Part shown: positions 15,479 through 24,439 of the stretch, in pieces
Position numbering within the stretch: position 1 is the first letter of the stretch
Layout of the letters: each line of letters begins with the position of its first letter
Source: Mesorhizobium sp. J18
GTDB lineage: Bacteria; Pseudomonadota; Alphaproteobacteria; Rhizobiales; Rhizobiaceae
NCBI RefSeq assembly: GCF_007829525.1
Contig: NZ_VLJP01000023.1
Span: forward strand, 155,291-191,968
Length of the DNA: 36,678 nt
Reading direction: 5' to 3'
Program-made: the position numbers and the translations under genes
Notes under the pieces: generated by a model
Told to the model about the DNA's origin: nothing
Seen by the model: only the letters and a program-made list of their open reading frames with translations
Databases searched by the model: none

Positions 15479-16765
15479 ATGCTTGACATAAAATGGATTC
15501 GCGAGAACCCAGCCGCACTGGACGCGGCGCTTAAAAAGCGCGGCGCGGCGCCCGCAAGCGCACGAATCATTGAACTCGACGAAGCCCGGCGCGCGCATCT
15601 GACGAGGCTTCAGGAAGCGCAGGAGCGCCGCAACGCAGCTTCCCGTGAAATCGGCAACGCAATGCGCGCAGGCGACCGTGACGCGGCGGAGCGGCTGAAG
15701 GCCGAAGTCGCCGGCATCAAGGAATTCATCCAGGACGGCGAGGCCGAGGAACGGCGGCTGGATCAGGAACTGATCGGCGCGCTTGCCGGCATGCCCAACA
15801 TCCCGCTTGATGACGTGCCTGTCGGCAAGGACGAGAATGATAACGTGGAAATCCGCGTGGTTGGCGAAAAGCCACAGCGGAACTTCCCGCCGAAGGAGCA
15901 TTTCGAGATCGGCGAGGCGCTTGGCCATATGGATTTCGAGCGTGCAGCGAAGCTCTCTGGCAGCAGGTTCACTGTACTGAGCAGCCAGCTTGCACGTCTC
16001 GAGCGGGCACTTGGCCAATTCATGCTCGATCTGCACACCACGGAGCATGGCTATACGGAAGTGCAGCCGCCGCTGCTGGTACGAGATGATGCCATGTTCG
16101 GCACCGGTCAATTGCCGAAATTCGGTGAGGATCTTTTCCGTACAGGTGAAGGATTCTGGCTTATCCCGACCGCTGAAGTCCCGCTCACCAATCTGGTGCG
16201 CGAGGAAATCATCGAACAGGAAAGATTGCCCTTGCGGTTCACCGCGCTGACGCCTTGCTTCCGTTCTGAGGCGGGAGCAGCCGGTAAGGATACACGCGGC
16301 ATGCTGCGCCAGCATCAGTTCAACAAGGTGGAACTCGTCTCGATCACCGACGCCGAGAGCTCAAACGCTGAGCATGAGCGCATGACCGAATGCGCCGAGA
16401 CGGTATTGAAGCGTCTGGGCCTGCCGTTCCGCACGGTGGTCCTCTGCACCGGCGATATGGGCTTTGGTGCGCGCAAAACCTACGACATCGAGGTCTGGCT
16501 GCCCGGGCAGAATACCTATCGTGAAATTTCCTCCTGCTCGGTCTGTGGCGATTTCCAGGCGCGGCGCATGAATGCGCGCTACCGCGGCAGGGATGAAAAG
16601 GGCACCCGCTTCGTCCACACCCTCAATGGCTCCGGTGTTGCCGTCGGTCGAGCTTTGATTGCCGTGATGGAAAATTATCAGGAAGAGGACGGCAGCGTCA
16701 CGATTCCTGAAGTTTTGCAGCCTTATATGGGCGGAGTGACAAGAATCGAGGCAAACAAGGACTGA
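15479..16765 (+). CDS. serS: Seryl-tRNA synthetase
   Basis: A 428-residue class II synthetase that charges tRNA-Ser. The N-terminal coiled-coil arm (about 1-105, [20 protein letters not shown] onward) contacts the long variable arm of tRNA-Ser. Motif 2 is seen in [20 protein letters not shown] followed by RQHQF. Motif 3 lies in [20 protein letters not shown] with the C-terminal [24 protein letters not shown] precedes it. Size and all motifs are normal. CCGGAAG lies before the ATG. surE begins 5 bp after its stop, so the two are probably co-transcribed. Confidence 0.97.
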   Translation: MLDIKWIRENPAALDAALKKRGAAPASARIIELDEARRAHLTRLQEAQERRNAASREIGNAMRAGDRDAAERLKAEVAGIKEFIQDGEAEERRLDQELIGALAGMPNIPLDDVPVGKDENDNVEIRVVGEKPQRNFPPKEHFEIGEALGHMDFERAAKLSGSRFTVLSSQLARLERALGQFMLDLHTTEHGYTEVQPPLLVRDDAMFGTGQLPKFGEDLFRTGEGFWLIPTAEVPLTNLVREEIIEQERLPLRFTALTPCFRSEAGAAGKDTRGMLRQHQFNKVELVSITDAESSNAEHERMTECAETVLKRLGLPFRTVVLCTGDMGFGARKTYDIEVWLPGQNTYREISSCSVCGDFQARRMNARYRGRDEKGTRFVHTLNGSGVAVGRALIAVMENYQEEDGSVTIPEVLQPYMGGVTRIEANKD

Positions 16766-16770
16766 GACTA

Positions 16771-17529
16771 TTGCGCATATTGCTGACCAACGACGACGGG
16801 ATTCACGCAGAGGGCTTGGCGGTTCTCGAACGGATCGCCAGTACGATTTCCGACGATGTCTGGGTAGTGGCCCCGGAAACCGACCAATCCGGTTTTGCGC
16901 ATTCACTTTCACTTTCCGAGCCGCTGCGCATGCGCAAGATCGATGACCGGCACTATGCGTTGCGCGGCACACCTACCGATTGCGTTATCATGGGCATACG
17001 CAAGGTTATGGATTCGCCGCCGGACCTGATCCTCTCGGGGGTCAATTCAGGATCCAACATCGCCGATGACGTGACCTATTCCGGCACGGTTGCCGGCGCC
17101 ATGGAGGGAACCCTGCTCGGCATTCGCTCGATCGCGCTTAGCCAAGCCTATGACGTTTCCGAGGAAGGGCGGATCGTGCCGTGGGACACGGTCGAGCAAC
17201 TCGCTCCGGCTCTGCTGAAGCGTCTGCTCGAAACCAGCCTTCCGCCCGGCGTTTTCCTCAATCTGAACTTTCCAAATCGGGCACCTGAGGGAGTGAAGGG
17301 AGCGCTCGTCACGAGCCAGGGCAAGCTTGTCCACGGTCTTTGGATCGATGAGCGTAAGGACGGTCGCGGTTTTCCCTATTTCTGGCTTCGATTCGGCCGG
17401 CAGCAGGCCGACATCCGGGATGGCAGCGACCAGGCGGCAATGCGGGATGGCTATATATCCGTTACGCCGTTGCATCTCGACCTCACCGCCTACGAAGTGA
17501 AGGAAAGGTTGGCGAAGGCGCTTTTATGA
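16771..17529 (+). CDS. surE: 5'-nucleotidase SurE
   Basis: A 252-residue metal-dependent nucleoside 5'/3'-monophosphatase. The N-terminus [15 protein letters not shown] carries the paired Asp8-Asp9 metal ligands. [20 protein letters not shown] is the second signature block, with its Asn metal ligand and the SGTV loop. The start is TTG at 16771, five bases after the serS stop, preceded by AAGGA. It overlaps pcm by four bases (ATGA). The surE-pcm pairing, followed by an NlpD-type gene, mirrors the enterobacterial surE-pcm-nlpD order. Confidence 0.95.
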   Translation: MRILLTNDDGIHAEGLAVLERIASTISDDVWVVAPETDQSGFAHSLSLSEPLRMRKIDDRHYALRGTPTDCVIMGIRKVMDSPPDLILSGVNSGSNIADDVTYSGTVAGAMEGTLLGIRSIALSQAYDVSEEGRIVPWDTVEQLAPALLKRLLETSLPPGVFLNLNFPNRAPEGVKGALVTSQGKLVHGLWIDERKDGRGFPYFWLRFGRQQADIRDGSDQAAMRDGYISVTPLHLDLTAYEVKERLAKALL

Positions 17530-18179
17530 CCGGATCGGATGACGAACGCGAGGGGTTCGCGGCATTCATGCTGCGGATGCGGACCCGGGGGATCGGATCG
17601 AAGGAACTTTTCGCGGCAATGGAGATCACGCCAAGGAGCAGCTTCATTCCCGCGCAATGGAAGACGGTCGCGTGGTCCGACCGCATGGTGCCGATAGAAT
17701 GCGGCGAGGCGATCGAGGGCTGCGATCTCCAGGCTTTGATGATTGATGCTCTGGAATTGAACGCAGGCCATCGTGTGCTCGAGGTCGGCACCGGCTCCGG
17801 CTACACTGCAGCCATTATTGGCCGGTTGGCTGGCCGCGTCCTGAGCCTTGAGCGTTTCCGGACGCTTACGGAACTGGCTCGGCAGCGCCTTGAAGGCTTG
17901 GGGATGGAAAACGTCGTCATCCGGCAGGCAGACGGTTCCAACGGCGCGCCTGCTGAGGGACCCTTCGATCGAATCATCGTCTGGGCGGCATTCGAGAGCA
18001 TGCCGCGTAATTTTGCCGAGCAGTTGTCCAGCGGTGGCATCCTCATTGCTCCGATCGGTCCGGAGGAGGGGGTGCAGACCGTTGCGAAGCTGGTGAAGAC
18101 CGGCAGCCGTTTCGAGCGTACTGACTTCGAGCATGTGAGGCTGCAGCCGCTCGGCAAGGGTATCGCCGCCGCGATCTAA
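17526..18179 (+). CDS. pcm: Protein-L-isoaspartate O-methyltransferase family protein
   Basis: A 217-residue SAM-dependent methyltransferase, expected to methylate isoaspartyl residues in damaged proteins. The SAM-binding motif [15 protein letters not shown] is at about 85-99, and [14 protein letters not shown] and GGILIAPIG correspond to later family motifs. ATGA overlap with surE supports the start and the assignment. One oddity is seen at about residues 56-68: the usual substrate-side block GQTISQP is replaced by CGEAIEGCD. The fold is clear, but the catalytic specificity may therefore have drifted from classic Pcm. Confidence 0.85.
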   Translation: MTGSDDEREGFAAFMLRMRTRGIGSKELFAAMEITPRSSFIPAQWKTVAWSDRMVPIECGEAIEGCDLQALMIDALELNAGHRVLEVGTGSGYTAAIIGRLAGRVLSLERFRTLTELARQRLEGLGMENVVIRQADGSNGAPAEGPFDRIIVWAAFESMPRNFAEQLSSGGILIAPIGPEEGVQTVAKLVKTGSRFERTDFEHVRLQPLGKGIAAAI

Positions 18180-18273
18180 GATCGGATACACAGTGCCGGG
18201 GTGCCAGGATCGGTGCGCATTTAGGGCGACGGCGTCTTCAGGTCAGAAATTTCTTTCCTTTTCTGCTCCGGGC

Positions 18274-18304
18274 TTAACCGACAAGTAAGATTAACGCGAT
18301 TTAA
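18274..18304 (+). promoter_or_regulatory. TTAA-rich site upstream of the NlpD-like gene (CtrA-like?)
   Basis: Three TTAA tetramers lie at 18274-18277, 18291-18294 and 18301-18304; the last two are separated by six bases. The CtrA consensus of alphaproteobacteria is TTAA-N7-TTAA, so this is a near match with N6. It sits 42-72 bp before the start of a putative cell-division gene. Suggestive only. Confidence 0.3.
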
Positions 18305-18345
18305 TCCATACCAGTTCGAGTAACGGGTATGCGCGGGTAGATGAC

Positions 18346-19905
18346 ATGCGTTTCAGTGTCCTGAAGCAGTTCAATCGTAAGCTGACGCGCGGAGCGGCAA
18401 TCGCGTTGGTCGGGGGGCTGGCAGCCGGTTGCAGTTCGGATGTCACGCGCTTCCAGGACAGCATCTTCACCGGTTCGACCAATAGTGGCGGGCAATCCTA
18501 TCAGAGCGCATCCCTTGATGGCACCTATACGGGTTCTGTCGACCGCGGCGTCCGTCCGAACGGGATGGTTGGCGGCGGGGCTGCTCCGAACGGACAATCG
18601 GTTTCCCCGGTCCAGACCGCTACCGCAGCGCCGCTGTCGGATGTCCAGCGTCAGCCCATCGGACAATCCAGTCAGCCGGCTCCAGCGCTTGCGCCGGTTG
18701 CCTCCGCTTCACCTGCTGTCGATTCGGGCATAACGAATACTGCGACCCAGCAGCGGCAGGTCCAGACGGCCTCGCTGCCGAGCGGGCAGGAGAGCCAAGC
18801 CGGCGGGGGCGGCTCCGGTTCAACCGTGACCATAAGTTCGGGCGAGACGGTCTATAGCCTTTCGCGGCGTTATGGTGTGCCGGTGGATGCGATACTCAAG
18901 GCCAACGGCATGAGCGACGCGTCGGGTCTGCAGGCAGGGCAGAAGATTACCATTCCAGCCTATGCTTATTCACGCGAGACGCCTGTATCCACGCCAGACA
19001 GCGATCCAAAGGTCGCCAGCGTTCAATCCTTGCCTACCGACACCAAGCTGCCGGCCCAGGATGCGCCTCAGCCGAGCCAGGGACCTGCCGAGCGCATGGC
19101 CGTCATTCCCCAAGCTCCGCGCATGGACGAGCGCAAGACGACGATTGCTGCCGGCCAGGACCCCGCCGCGACTAAGTCGACGCAGGACGGCTCCTATACC
19201 GTTGCGTCAGGCGACACGCTTTACGCCATAGCCAGGAAGACGGGCGTAAGCGCCGACCGTATCAAATCAGCCAACGGGCTCTCTGACGGCTATCTGCAGG
19301 TCGGTCAGAAACTTCAGATTCCTGCCGGGGCCGCGACTGCTTATACACAGGTCTCCAGCGCACAGCCGAAAGCGCCGGATCCTATAGTCACCGATACGGC
19401 CAAGCCGGTGCAGGAGCCAAAACCTGCAATCGAAAAGGTTTCCTACACACCGCCTTCCCAGTCCGATAGCACCAATATCGCAGAAGAAGCAGAGCAGGTG
19501 GCCGCGCTCCCCCCGGATTCTACCGGCATAGGCCGCCTTCGCTGGCCGGTCCGTGGCCGCGTTGTCTCCAGCTTCGGATCGGGCGTTGGTTCAGCCTCCA
19601 ATGACGGCATAGATATCGGTGTACCGGAGGGTACGCCTGTCAAGGCGGCAGAGAACGGCGTAGTCATCTATGCCGGCGACGGCTTGAAGGAGTTCGGCAA
19701 AACCGTGCTCGTCCGCCATGACGACGGACTGGTGACAGTCTATGGTCATGCCAGCGATATCAAGGTTAAGCGAGGCGACACGGTTCGGAGAGGGCAGGAG
19801 ATTGCTCTTTCCGGCATGAGCGGAAACGCCGATCGGCCTAAGCTTCATTTCGAGGTGCGAAAGGACTCTGCTCCCGTCGACCCCGTCCAGTTCCTGGAAA
19901 AGTAA
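18346..19905 (+). CDS. NlpD/DipM-like lipoprotein: two LysM domains and a degenerate LytM (M23) domain
   Basis: A 519-residue predicted lipoprotein with a hydrophobic leader and lipobox-like LAAGC (Cys29). LysM domains at about 160-206 (VTISSGETVYSLSRRYGVP) and 282-327 (YTVASGDTLYAIARKTGV) bind peptidoglycan. The C-terminal LytM domain is at about 396-519. Compared with active M23 enzymes (H-x3-D ... HxH), position 419 is Asn instead of His and 499 is Lys instead of His, while Asp423, His468 and His501 remain. This matches inactive activators such as NlpD and EnvC, which switch on amidases at division. It follows surE-pcm after 166 bp, the same order as enterobacterial surE-pcm-nlpD. The orthologue name is uncertain (DipM in Caulobacter). 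Long Ser/Thr/Pro/Gln linkers separate the domains. Confidence 0.9.
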   Translation: MRFSVLKQFNRKLTRGAAIALVGGLAAGCSSDVTRFQDSIFTGSTNSGGQSYQSASLDGTYTGSVDRGVRPNGMVGGGAAPNGQSVSPVQTATAAPLSDVQRQPIGQSSQPAPALAPVASASPAVDSGITNTATQQRQVQTASLPSGQESQAGGGGSGSTVTISSGETVYSLSRRYGVPVDAILKANGMSDASGLQAGQKITIPAYAYSRETPVSTPDSDPKVASVQSLPTDTKLPAQDAPQPSQGPAERMAVIPQAPRMDERKTTIAAGQDPAATKSTQDGSYTVASGDTLYAIARKTGVSADRIKSANGLSDGYLQVGQKLQIPAGAATAYTQVSSAQPKAPDPIVTDTAKPVQEPKPAIEKVSYTPPSQSDSTNIAEEAEQVAALPPDSTGIGRLRWPVRGRVVSSFGSGVGSASNDGIDIGVPEGTPVKAAENGVVIYAGDGLKEFGKTVLVRHDDGLVTVYGHASDIKVKRGDTVRRGQEIALSGMSGNADRPKLHFEVRKDSAPVDPVQFLEK

Positions 19906-19990
19906 GAATTTAACGGATTCTCCTAACAAGTTAATAATAAACAAGAAATGCGGCGATCCATCTGACCTCCAGCCGGATCGTCTTTCCTTG

Positions 19991-20012
19991 CCCGCCATTG
20001 CTGGCGGGTTTT
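19991..20012 (+). terminator. Intrinsic terminator after the NlpD-like gene
   Basis: CCCGCCA at 19991-19997 pairs with TGGCGGG at 20002-20008 around TTGC, followed by TTTTCTTCTTTC. It lies between two convergent genes and closes the plus-strand run. Confidence 0.8.
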
Positions 20013-20029
20013 CTTCTTTCGAATCCTCG

Positions 20030-20908
20030 TCAGTCCTTCAATGGTTTGCCAAGCCGGCCCGCCAGATCCTGGATGAATTGCCACGCAACCCGGCCGGAGC
20101 GGCTTCCGCGCGTCGTTGCCCATTCGAGGGCCTCGGCGCGCAGGATTTCGGGATCGACGTCGAGTTCGTGATAGCGGACATAGCCGTCGATCATTTCCAG
20201 AAATTCGTCCTGTGAGCATTTGTGGAAGCCGAGCCAAAGGCCGAAACGATCCGACAGCGACACCTTTTCCTCGACCGCTTCGGAAGGATTGATGGCTGTC
20301 GAGCGCTCGTTCTCGATCATATCCCGGGGCAGGAGGTGGCGTCTGTTTGAGGTCGCATAGAGAATGACATTCTCCGGCCTGCCTTCCACTCCGCCTTCGA
20401 GCGCGGCCTTGAGCGACTTGTAAGATGCGTCGTTCTGGTCGAAGGACAGGTCGTCGCTGAACAGGATGAAGCGATATGGTGCCTTCTTCACCAATGTCAT
20501 CAGCTTCGGCAGCGTCTCGATGTCCTCGCGATGGATCTCGATCAGTTTCAGTGGTGGTCTGCTGTCGTCCTTGGTAGCGTTTACTTTGGCATGCACGGCC
20601 TTCACCAGCGAAGATTTTCCCATGCCGCGCGCGCCCCACAAGAGCACGTTGTTGGCCGGCAGACCGGCTGCGAAACGCGCCGTGTTGTCAAGCAGGATAT
20701 CGCGGACGCGGTCAACGCCACGGATAAGGCTGATATCGACCCTATTGACCTTTTCCACCGGATCGAGCGTGCCGGTATCATCGTTCCAGACAAAGCAATC
20801 GGCTACATCGAAGCGCGGCGGGTTGGGCTCGCGCGGCGAAAGCCTGGACACCGCGGCGATGAGAAGATCCAGCTTCTCGTTCAGCACTTCGATTGATTTG
20901 TCGGTCAT
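20030..20908 (-). CDS. DUF815-type AAA-like ATPase
   Basis: A 292-residue P-loop protein. Walker A is WGARGMGKSSL at about residues 91-101, and the acidic Walker B-like segment is FILFSDDLSFD. Later come VILYATSNRRHLLPRDM and LSDRFGLWLGFHKCSQDEF, recognisable features of the DUF815 family (ATP-binding proteins related to AAA+ modules). No experimental role is established that I can name. The start is the ATG at 20908 (MTDKSIEVLNEKLD); the longer open frame to 21004 has no support. It is divergent from yajC and convergent with the NlpD-like gene, so it is probably monocistronic. Its conserved place next to yajC-secDF in rhizobia hints at, but does not show, an envelope-related role. Confidence 0.85.
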   Translation of the reverse strand: MTDKSIEVLNEKLDLLIAAVSRLSPREPNPPRFDVADCFVWNDDTGTLDPVEKVNRVDISLIRGVDRVRDILLDNTARFAAGLPANNVLLWGARGMGKSSLVKAVHAKVNATKDDSRPPLKLIEIHREDIETLPKLMTLVKKAPYRFILFSDDLSFDQNDASYKSLKAALEGGVEGRPENVILYATSNRRHLLPRDMIENERSTAINPSEAVEEKVSLSDRFGLWLGFHKCSQDEFLEMIDGYVRYHELDVDPEILRAEALEWATTRGSRSGRVAWQFIQDLAGRLGKPLKD

Positions 20909-20998
20909 TTTAGCCTTTGCCTTTGTGCGAAACAGTGCGGGCGAGGCTCTAACATGACTGTCAAGCTGCGAAAAGCGGCCGCAGGCAGCCGCCCGCAG

Positions 20999-21026
20999 TT
21001 GCAAACACGATCCGAGCGTCTATATT
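20999..21026 (+). promoter_or_regulatory. Candidate housekeeping promoter for yajC-secDF
   Basis: TTGCAA at 20999-21004 and TATATT at 21021-21026 are separated by 16 bp, a fair sigma-70-type match. It sits about 60 bp before the yajC start in the divergent region with the DUF815 gene. Confidence 0.45.
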
Positions 21027-21087
21027 CCGCGCACCTTTGACGGGGGCCGGGCAGCGGCCTTTTTGCGCATATCGCAGGAGTATCTCG

Positions 21088-21429
21088 ATGTTTGTGACAC
21101 CGGCTTACGCCCAGGCGGCTACCGGCACCGCGCCGGACATGCTTATCAGCATTTTGCCATTTGTCCTGATCTTTGTGATCATGTATTTCCTGATCATCCG
21201 TCCGCAGCGCCAGCAGGCAAAGAAGCGTGGCGAGATGCTGGCCGCCATCAGGCGCGGAGATACGGTTGTTACGGGCGGTGGGCTCGTCGGTAAGGTGACC
21301 AAGGTCATCAACGACAATGAAATCGAGGTCGATCTCGGCGGCGGTACCAAGGTTACGGCAATCAGGAACATGATCGCCGATGTGCGCGTCAAGGGTGAAC
21401 CGGTCGCCAACCAGAACACCCAGAAATAG
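21088..21429 (+). CDS. yajC: Preprotein translocase accessory subunit YajC
   Basis: A 113-residue single-helix membrane protein that associates with SecDF at the Sec translocon. After a short N-terminus comes a membrane helix (ILPFVLIFVIMYFLIIRPQR) with the family RPQ(R)xxxK boundary, then EMLAAIRRGDTVVTGGGLVG and KVINDNEIEVDL, the YajC core. The start is ATG 21088 with AGGAG seven bases upstream; an upstream ATG at 21037 would add residues unlike the family. secDF follows after 42 bp, forming the classic yajC-secD-secF order. Confidence 0.95.
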   Translation: MFVTPAYAQAATGTAPDMLISILPFVLIFVIMYFLIIRPQRQQAKKRGEMLAAIRRGDTVVTGGGLVGKVTKVINDNEIEVDLGGGTKVTAIRNMIADVRVKGEPVANQNTQK

Positions 21430-21471
21430 CGCGCTTACGGCAACCGGCCGCCGCCCTAGGACAGGCACGAA

Positions 21472-24027
21472 ATGTTATACTTCTCTCGCTGGAAAACCAT
21501 CTCGATCTGGCTGGTCGTGGTGGCTGCCGTAATATTCGCCGCACCCAATCTATTCTCGCAGCAAACGCTTTCCTCGCTTCCGGACTGGCTTCCCAAGCGG
21601 CAGATGACGTTGGGCCTCGATCTTCAGGGCGGTTCGCATATTCTTCTGCAGATCGACCGCCAAGACATGATCGAGCAGCGCCTGCAGACGGCCCGTGATG
21701 ATGTCCGCACGGCGTTGCGTGATGCACGTATCGGTTATACCGGATTGTCCGACATCGAACGCGGCGTTCAGGTGCGCATACGCGACGCCAGTGAGCTGGA
21801 TGCAGCCCGCGCCGCGTTGGAGCCGCTTACGCAGCCCGTATCTGCCAGCCTTCTTGGAGGAGGCTCGATCTCTGAACTGGAACTAAGCGAGCCGCAGCCC
21901 GGTTTGCTGCGTTTGACGCTGACTGATGCGGGCATCAGTTACCGTGTCAGTTCCGCCGTCAGCCAGTCCATCGAAGTTATCGGCCGCCGCGTCAATGAAC
22001 TCGGCACGACAGAACCGATCATCCAGCGGCAGGGGGATGACCGCATCCTTGTCCAGGTGCCCGGCTTGCAGGATCCTGAACGCTTCAAGGACATTCTCGG
22101 CCAGACCGCAAAGCTGACCTTCCAGATGGTTGATCAGTCGGTCCCCGTGCAGGAAGCCATTGAGGGCCGTCCCCCTCCGGGCACAACGGTCATGTATTCG
22201 ACCGACAATCCGCCGGTGCCTTATCTGATCGAAAACCGAATAATTGTCTCGGGAGAGAATCTCGTCGATGCGCAGGCGACCTTCGACCAGAGGACGAATG
22301 AGCCTGTGGTATCTTTCCGTTTCGACGGTAGGGGTGCGACACGTTTCGGCCAGGCGACACAGCAGAATGTTGGCCGGCTGTTCGCCATCATCCTCGACAA
22401 TCAGGTCATCTCTGCTCCGCAGATTCGGGAGCCCATATTGGGTGGTACAGGGCAGATTTCGGGCAATTTTACCGTCCAGAGTGCCAATGACCTTGCGGTT
22501 CTGTTGCGTGCTGGTGCGTTGCCCGCTGATCTGACGATCGTCGAGGAGCGCACTGTCGGGCCAAGCCTTGGTGCCGACTCTATTGCGGCTGGTCAGATTG
22601 CCTCGATGGTGGGCGCCGTGCTTGTGGTCGTGACGATGCTTCTCATCTACGGCAAGCTCGGTCTCATTGCCAATATCGCACTGATGGCCAACGTCGCGAT
22701 GATCATCGCCGTTCTGACGCTGCTCGGCGCGACCCTGACATTGCCCGGCATTGCCGGTATCGTGCTCACCATGGGCATGGCGGTCGATTCGAATGTCATC
22801 ATATTCGAGCGTGTACGTGAAGAGAGAGCGCAGGGCCGGTCTCTTGTCCAGTCGCTCGATTCCGGCTTCCGACGAGCGCTGGCCGCGGTGGTCGATGCCA
22901 ATCTGACCACCTTTATCGCCGCGGCGATCCTTTTCTATATGGGCACGGGACCAGTGCGCGGCTTCGCCGTCACCCTTGGGATAGGCATCATCACCACGGT
23001 CTTCACCGCCTATACGCTTACCCGCTGGATGATCGCGTGGTGGCTGCGTCGTGAGAGGCCGACCGAATTCCCTTCCGGCTTTGTTCATTATCTGCCGCTC
23101 CAGCCGCGCATCCCATTCATGAAAATGCGCAATATCGGCTTTGCATTGTCGGGTGTGGTTTCGCTCATCATTGTCGTGATGATGTTCACGGTCGACTTCA
23201 ACTATGGCATCGACTTCAAGGGCGGCTCCCTGATCGAAGTGCAGGCCAAGCAGGGAGAGGCGGATCCCGGCCACGTACGCGCACGCCTGAGCGAGTTGAA
23301 TCTCGGCGATATCCAGGTGCAAACGATCGGGAACGACCGCGAATTGATGATCCGCGTTCAAGGGCAGGAAGGCGACACCGCCGACCAGGCGGCGGTCAAC
23401 CAGGTTCGTGACGCGCTGGAAGCTGACTATGATTTCAGACGCATCGAAGTCGTCGGCCCAACCGTTTCTAGCGAATTGGCCCGAACGGGAACGATCGGTA
23501 TCATCCTCTCGCTGGTCGCGATGCTGATCTATATCTGGTTCCGCTTCGAGTGGCAGTTCGGCGTTGGTGCCATCATCTCTACTGCTCACGATATACTCGT
23601 GATCGTTGGAGTTTATCTGCTCTTTGGGCTCGAATTCAATCTGCAGAGTATCGCAGCCATCCTCACCGTGGTCGGCTATTCGATCAACGATACGGTCGTC
23701 ATTTACGACCGCATTCGCGAGACTTTGCGGCGGTACAAGAGGATGCCGCTCGATGAGCTGATAGACCTTGCGTTGAATCAGACCTTTTCACGGACGATCC
23801 TCACAGGTCTGACGACGCTGATGGCCTTATGTGCGCTCTATTTCTTCGGTGGGGAAGTCATCGCGTCCTTCGTCTTAGCCATCATTGTCGGTGTTCTTAT
23901 TGGCACCTATTCTTCGGTGTTCATCGCGGGCCCGATGCTCATCCTCTTCAAGCTCCGGCCGGACATGTTCGATTCCGAAGAGGAAAAGAAGGTGAGCACG
24001 CAGGTCGGTGCTGCCGGAAAGGCTTGA
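21472..24027 (+). CDS. secDF: Fused protein translocase subunit SecDF
   Basis: An 851-residue fusion of SecD (about 1-540) and SecF (about 550-851), which uses the proton gradient to complete Sec export at the periplasmic face. SecD features are LGLDLQGGSHILLQID near residue 47, the large periplasmic P1 region, and the helix bundle with VLTMGMAVDSNVIIFERVRE. SecF features are DFNYGIDFKGGSLIEVQ and YSINDTVVIYDRIRE. About 12 membrane helices are expected. The single-gene fusion is normal in some Rhizobiales. It is preceded by yajC, and the next gene begins 3 bp after its stop. Confidence 0.96.
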   Translation: MLYFSRWKTISIWLVVVAAVIFAAPNLFSQQTLSSLPDWLPKRQMTLGLDLQGGSHILLQIDRQDMIEQRLQTARDDVRTALRDARIGYTGLSDIERGVQVRIRDASELDAARAALEPLTQPVSASLLGGGSISELELSEPQPGLLRLTLTDAGISYRVSSAVSQSIEVIGRRVNELGTTEPIIQRQGDDRILVQVPGLQDPERFKDILGQTAKLTFQMVDQSVPVQEAIEGRPPPGTTVMYSTDNPPVPYLIENRIIVSGENLVDAQATFDQRTNEPVVSFRFDGRGATRFGQATQQNVGRLFAIILDNQVISAPQIREPILGGTGQISGNFTVQSANDLAVLLRAGALPADLTIVEERTVGPSLGADSIAAGQIASMVGAVLVVVTMLLIYGKLGLIANIALMANVAMIIAVLTLLGATLTLPGIAGIVLTMGMAVDSNVIIFERVREERAQGRSLVQSLDSGFRRALAAVVDANLTTFIAAAILFYMGTGPVRGFAVTLGIGIITTVFTAYTLTRWMIAWWLRRERPTEFPSGFVHYLPLQPRIPFMKMRNIGFALSGVVSLIIVVMMFTVDFNYGIDFKGGSLIEVQAKQGEADPGHVRARLSELNLGDIQVQTIGNDRELMIRVQGQEGDTADQAAVNQVRDALEADYDFRRIEVVGPTVSSELARTGTIGIILSLVAMLIYIWFRFEWQFGVGAIISTAHDILVIVGVYLLFGLEFNLQSIAAILTVVGYSINDTVVIYDRIRETLRRYKRMPLDELIDLALNQTFSRTILTGLTTLMALCALYFFGGEVIASFVLAIIVGVLIGTYSSVFIAGPMLILFKLRPDMFDSEEEKKVSTQVGAAGKA

Positions 24028-24030
24028 GGA

Positions 24031-24438
24031 TTGGCCGTAGGCAAGCGTGGCGAGCACGGGATCGTCATTCGCGCGGCCCATTTCCCGGGCCGTGCGCCCA
24101 TCGACGCCTATGGCAACGGTGGCTTCCGTTTCGCTGACATGTCTCACAAGGGATCCATCCTCTGCCTGCCATCGGGAATCTATGGCTGGGAACCCGCAAA
24201 TCCGGCCGCGGTTGCAGCGGAGGATCTCAGCCGTGTCCTGTCCGAGGCCGGGGAAATCGAGCTTCTCCTGATCGGTACCGGGACTATTCTCCGCCCGCCA
24301 TCCGCGGTGCTGCGCGGGACCTTGAAACAAGCAGGCGTCACCGTTGAACCAATGGCTACGGGACCGGCGGTGCGTACCTTTAACGTGCTTTTGGCGGAGG
24401 ACCGGGCAGTCGCGGCGGCACTGATTGCGGTCGATTGA
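24031..24438 (+). CDS. Mth938/NDUFAF3-like domain protein
   Basis: A 135-residue protein of the Mth938 (DUF498) fold, with family segments IDAYGNGGFRF, GSILCLPSGIYGW and LLLIGTGTILRPP. The human member NDUFAF3 is an assembly factor of respiratory complex I; the bacterial role is unproven. The start is TTG at 24031, with GGAAAGG eight bases upstream. It begins 3 bp after secDF and is directly followed by a squalene/phytoene-synthase-like gene, a family whose human member NDUFAF6 is also a complex I assembly factor. This side-by-side placement is a strong contextual hint. Confidence 0.88.
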   Translation: MAVGKRGEHGIVIRAAHFPGRAPIDAYGNGGFRFADMSHKGSILCLPSGIYGWEPANPAAVAAEDLSRVLSEAGEIELLLIGTGTILRPPSAVLRGTLKQAGVTVEPMATGPAVRTFNVLLAEDRAVAAALIAVD

Positions 24439-24439
24439 C

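Noticed and set aside
21883-23589. 568-codon minus-strand open frame inside secDF
   Set aside because: Opposite strand of a well-supported SecDF; the sequence is His/Asp/Arg-rich without domains.
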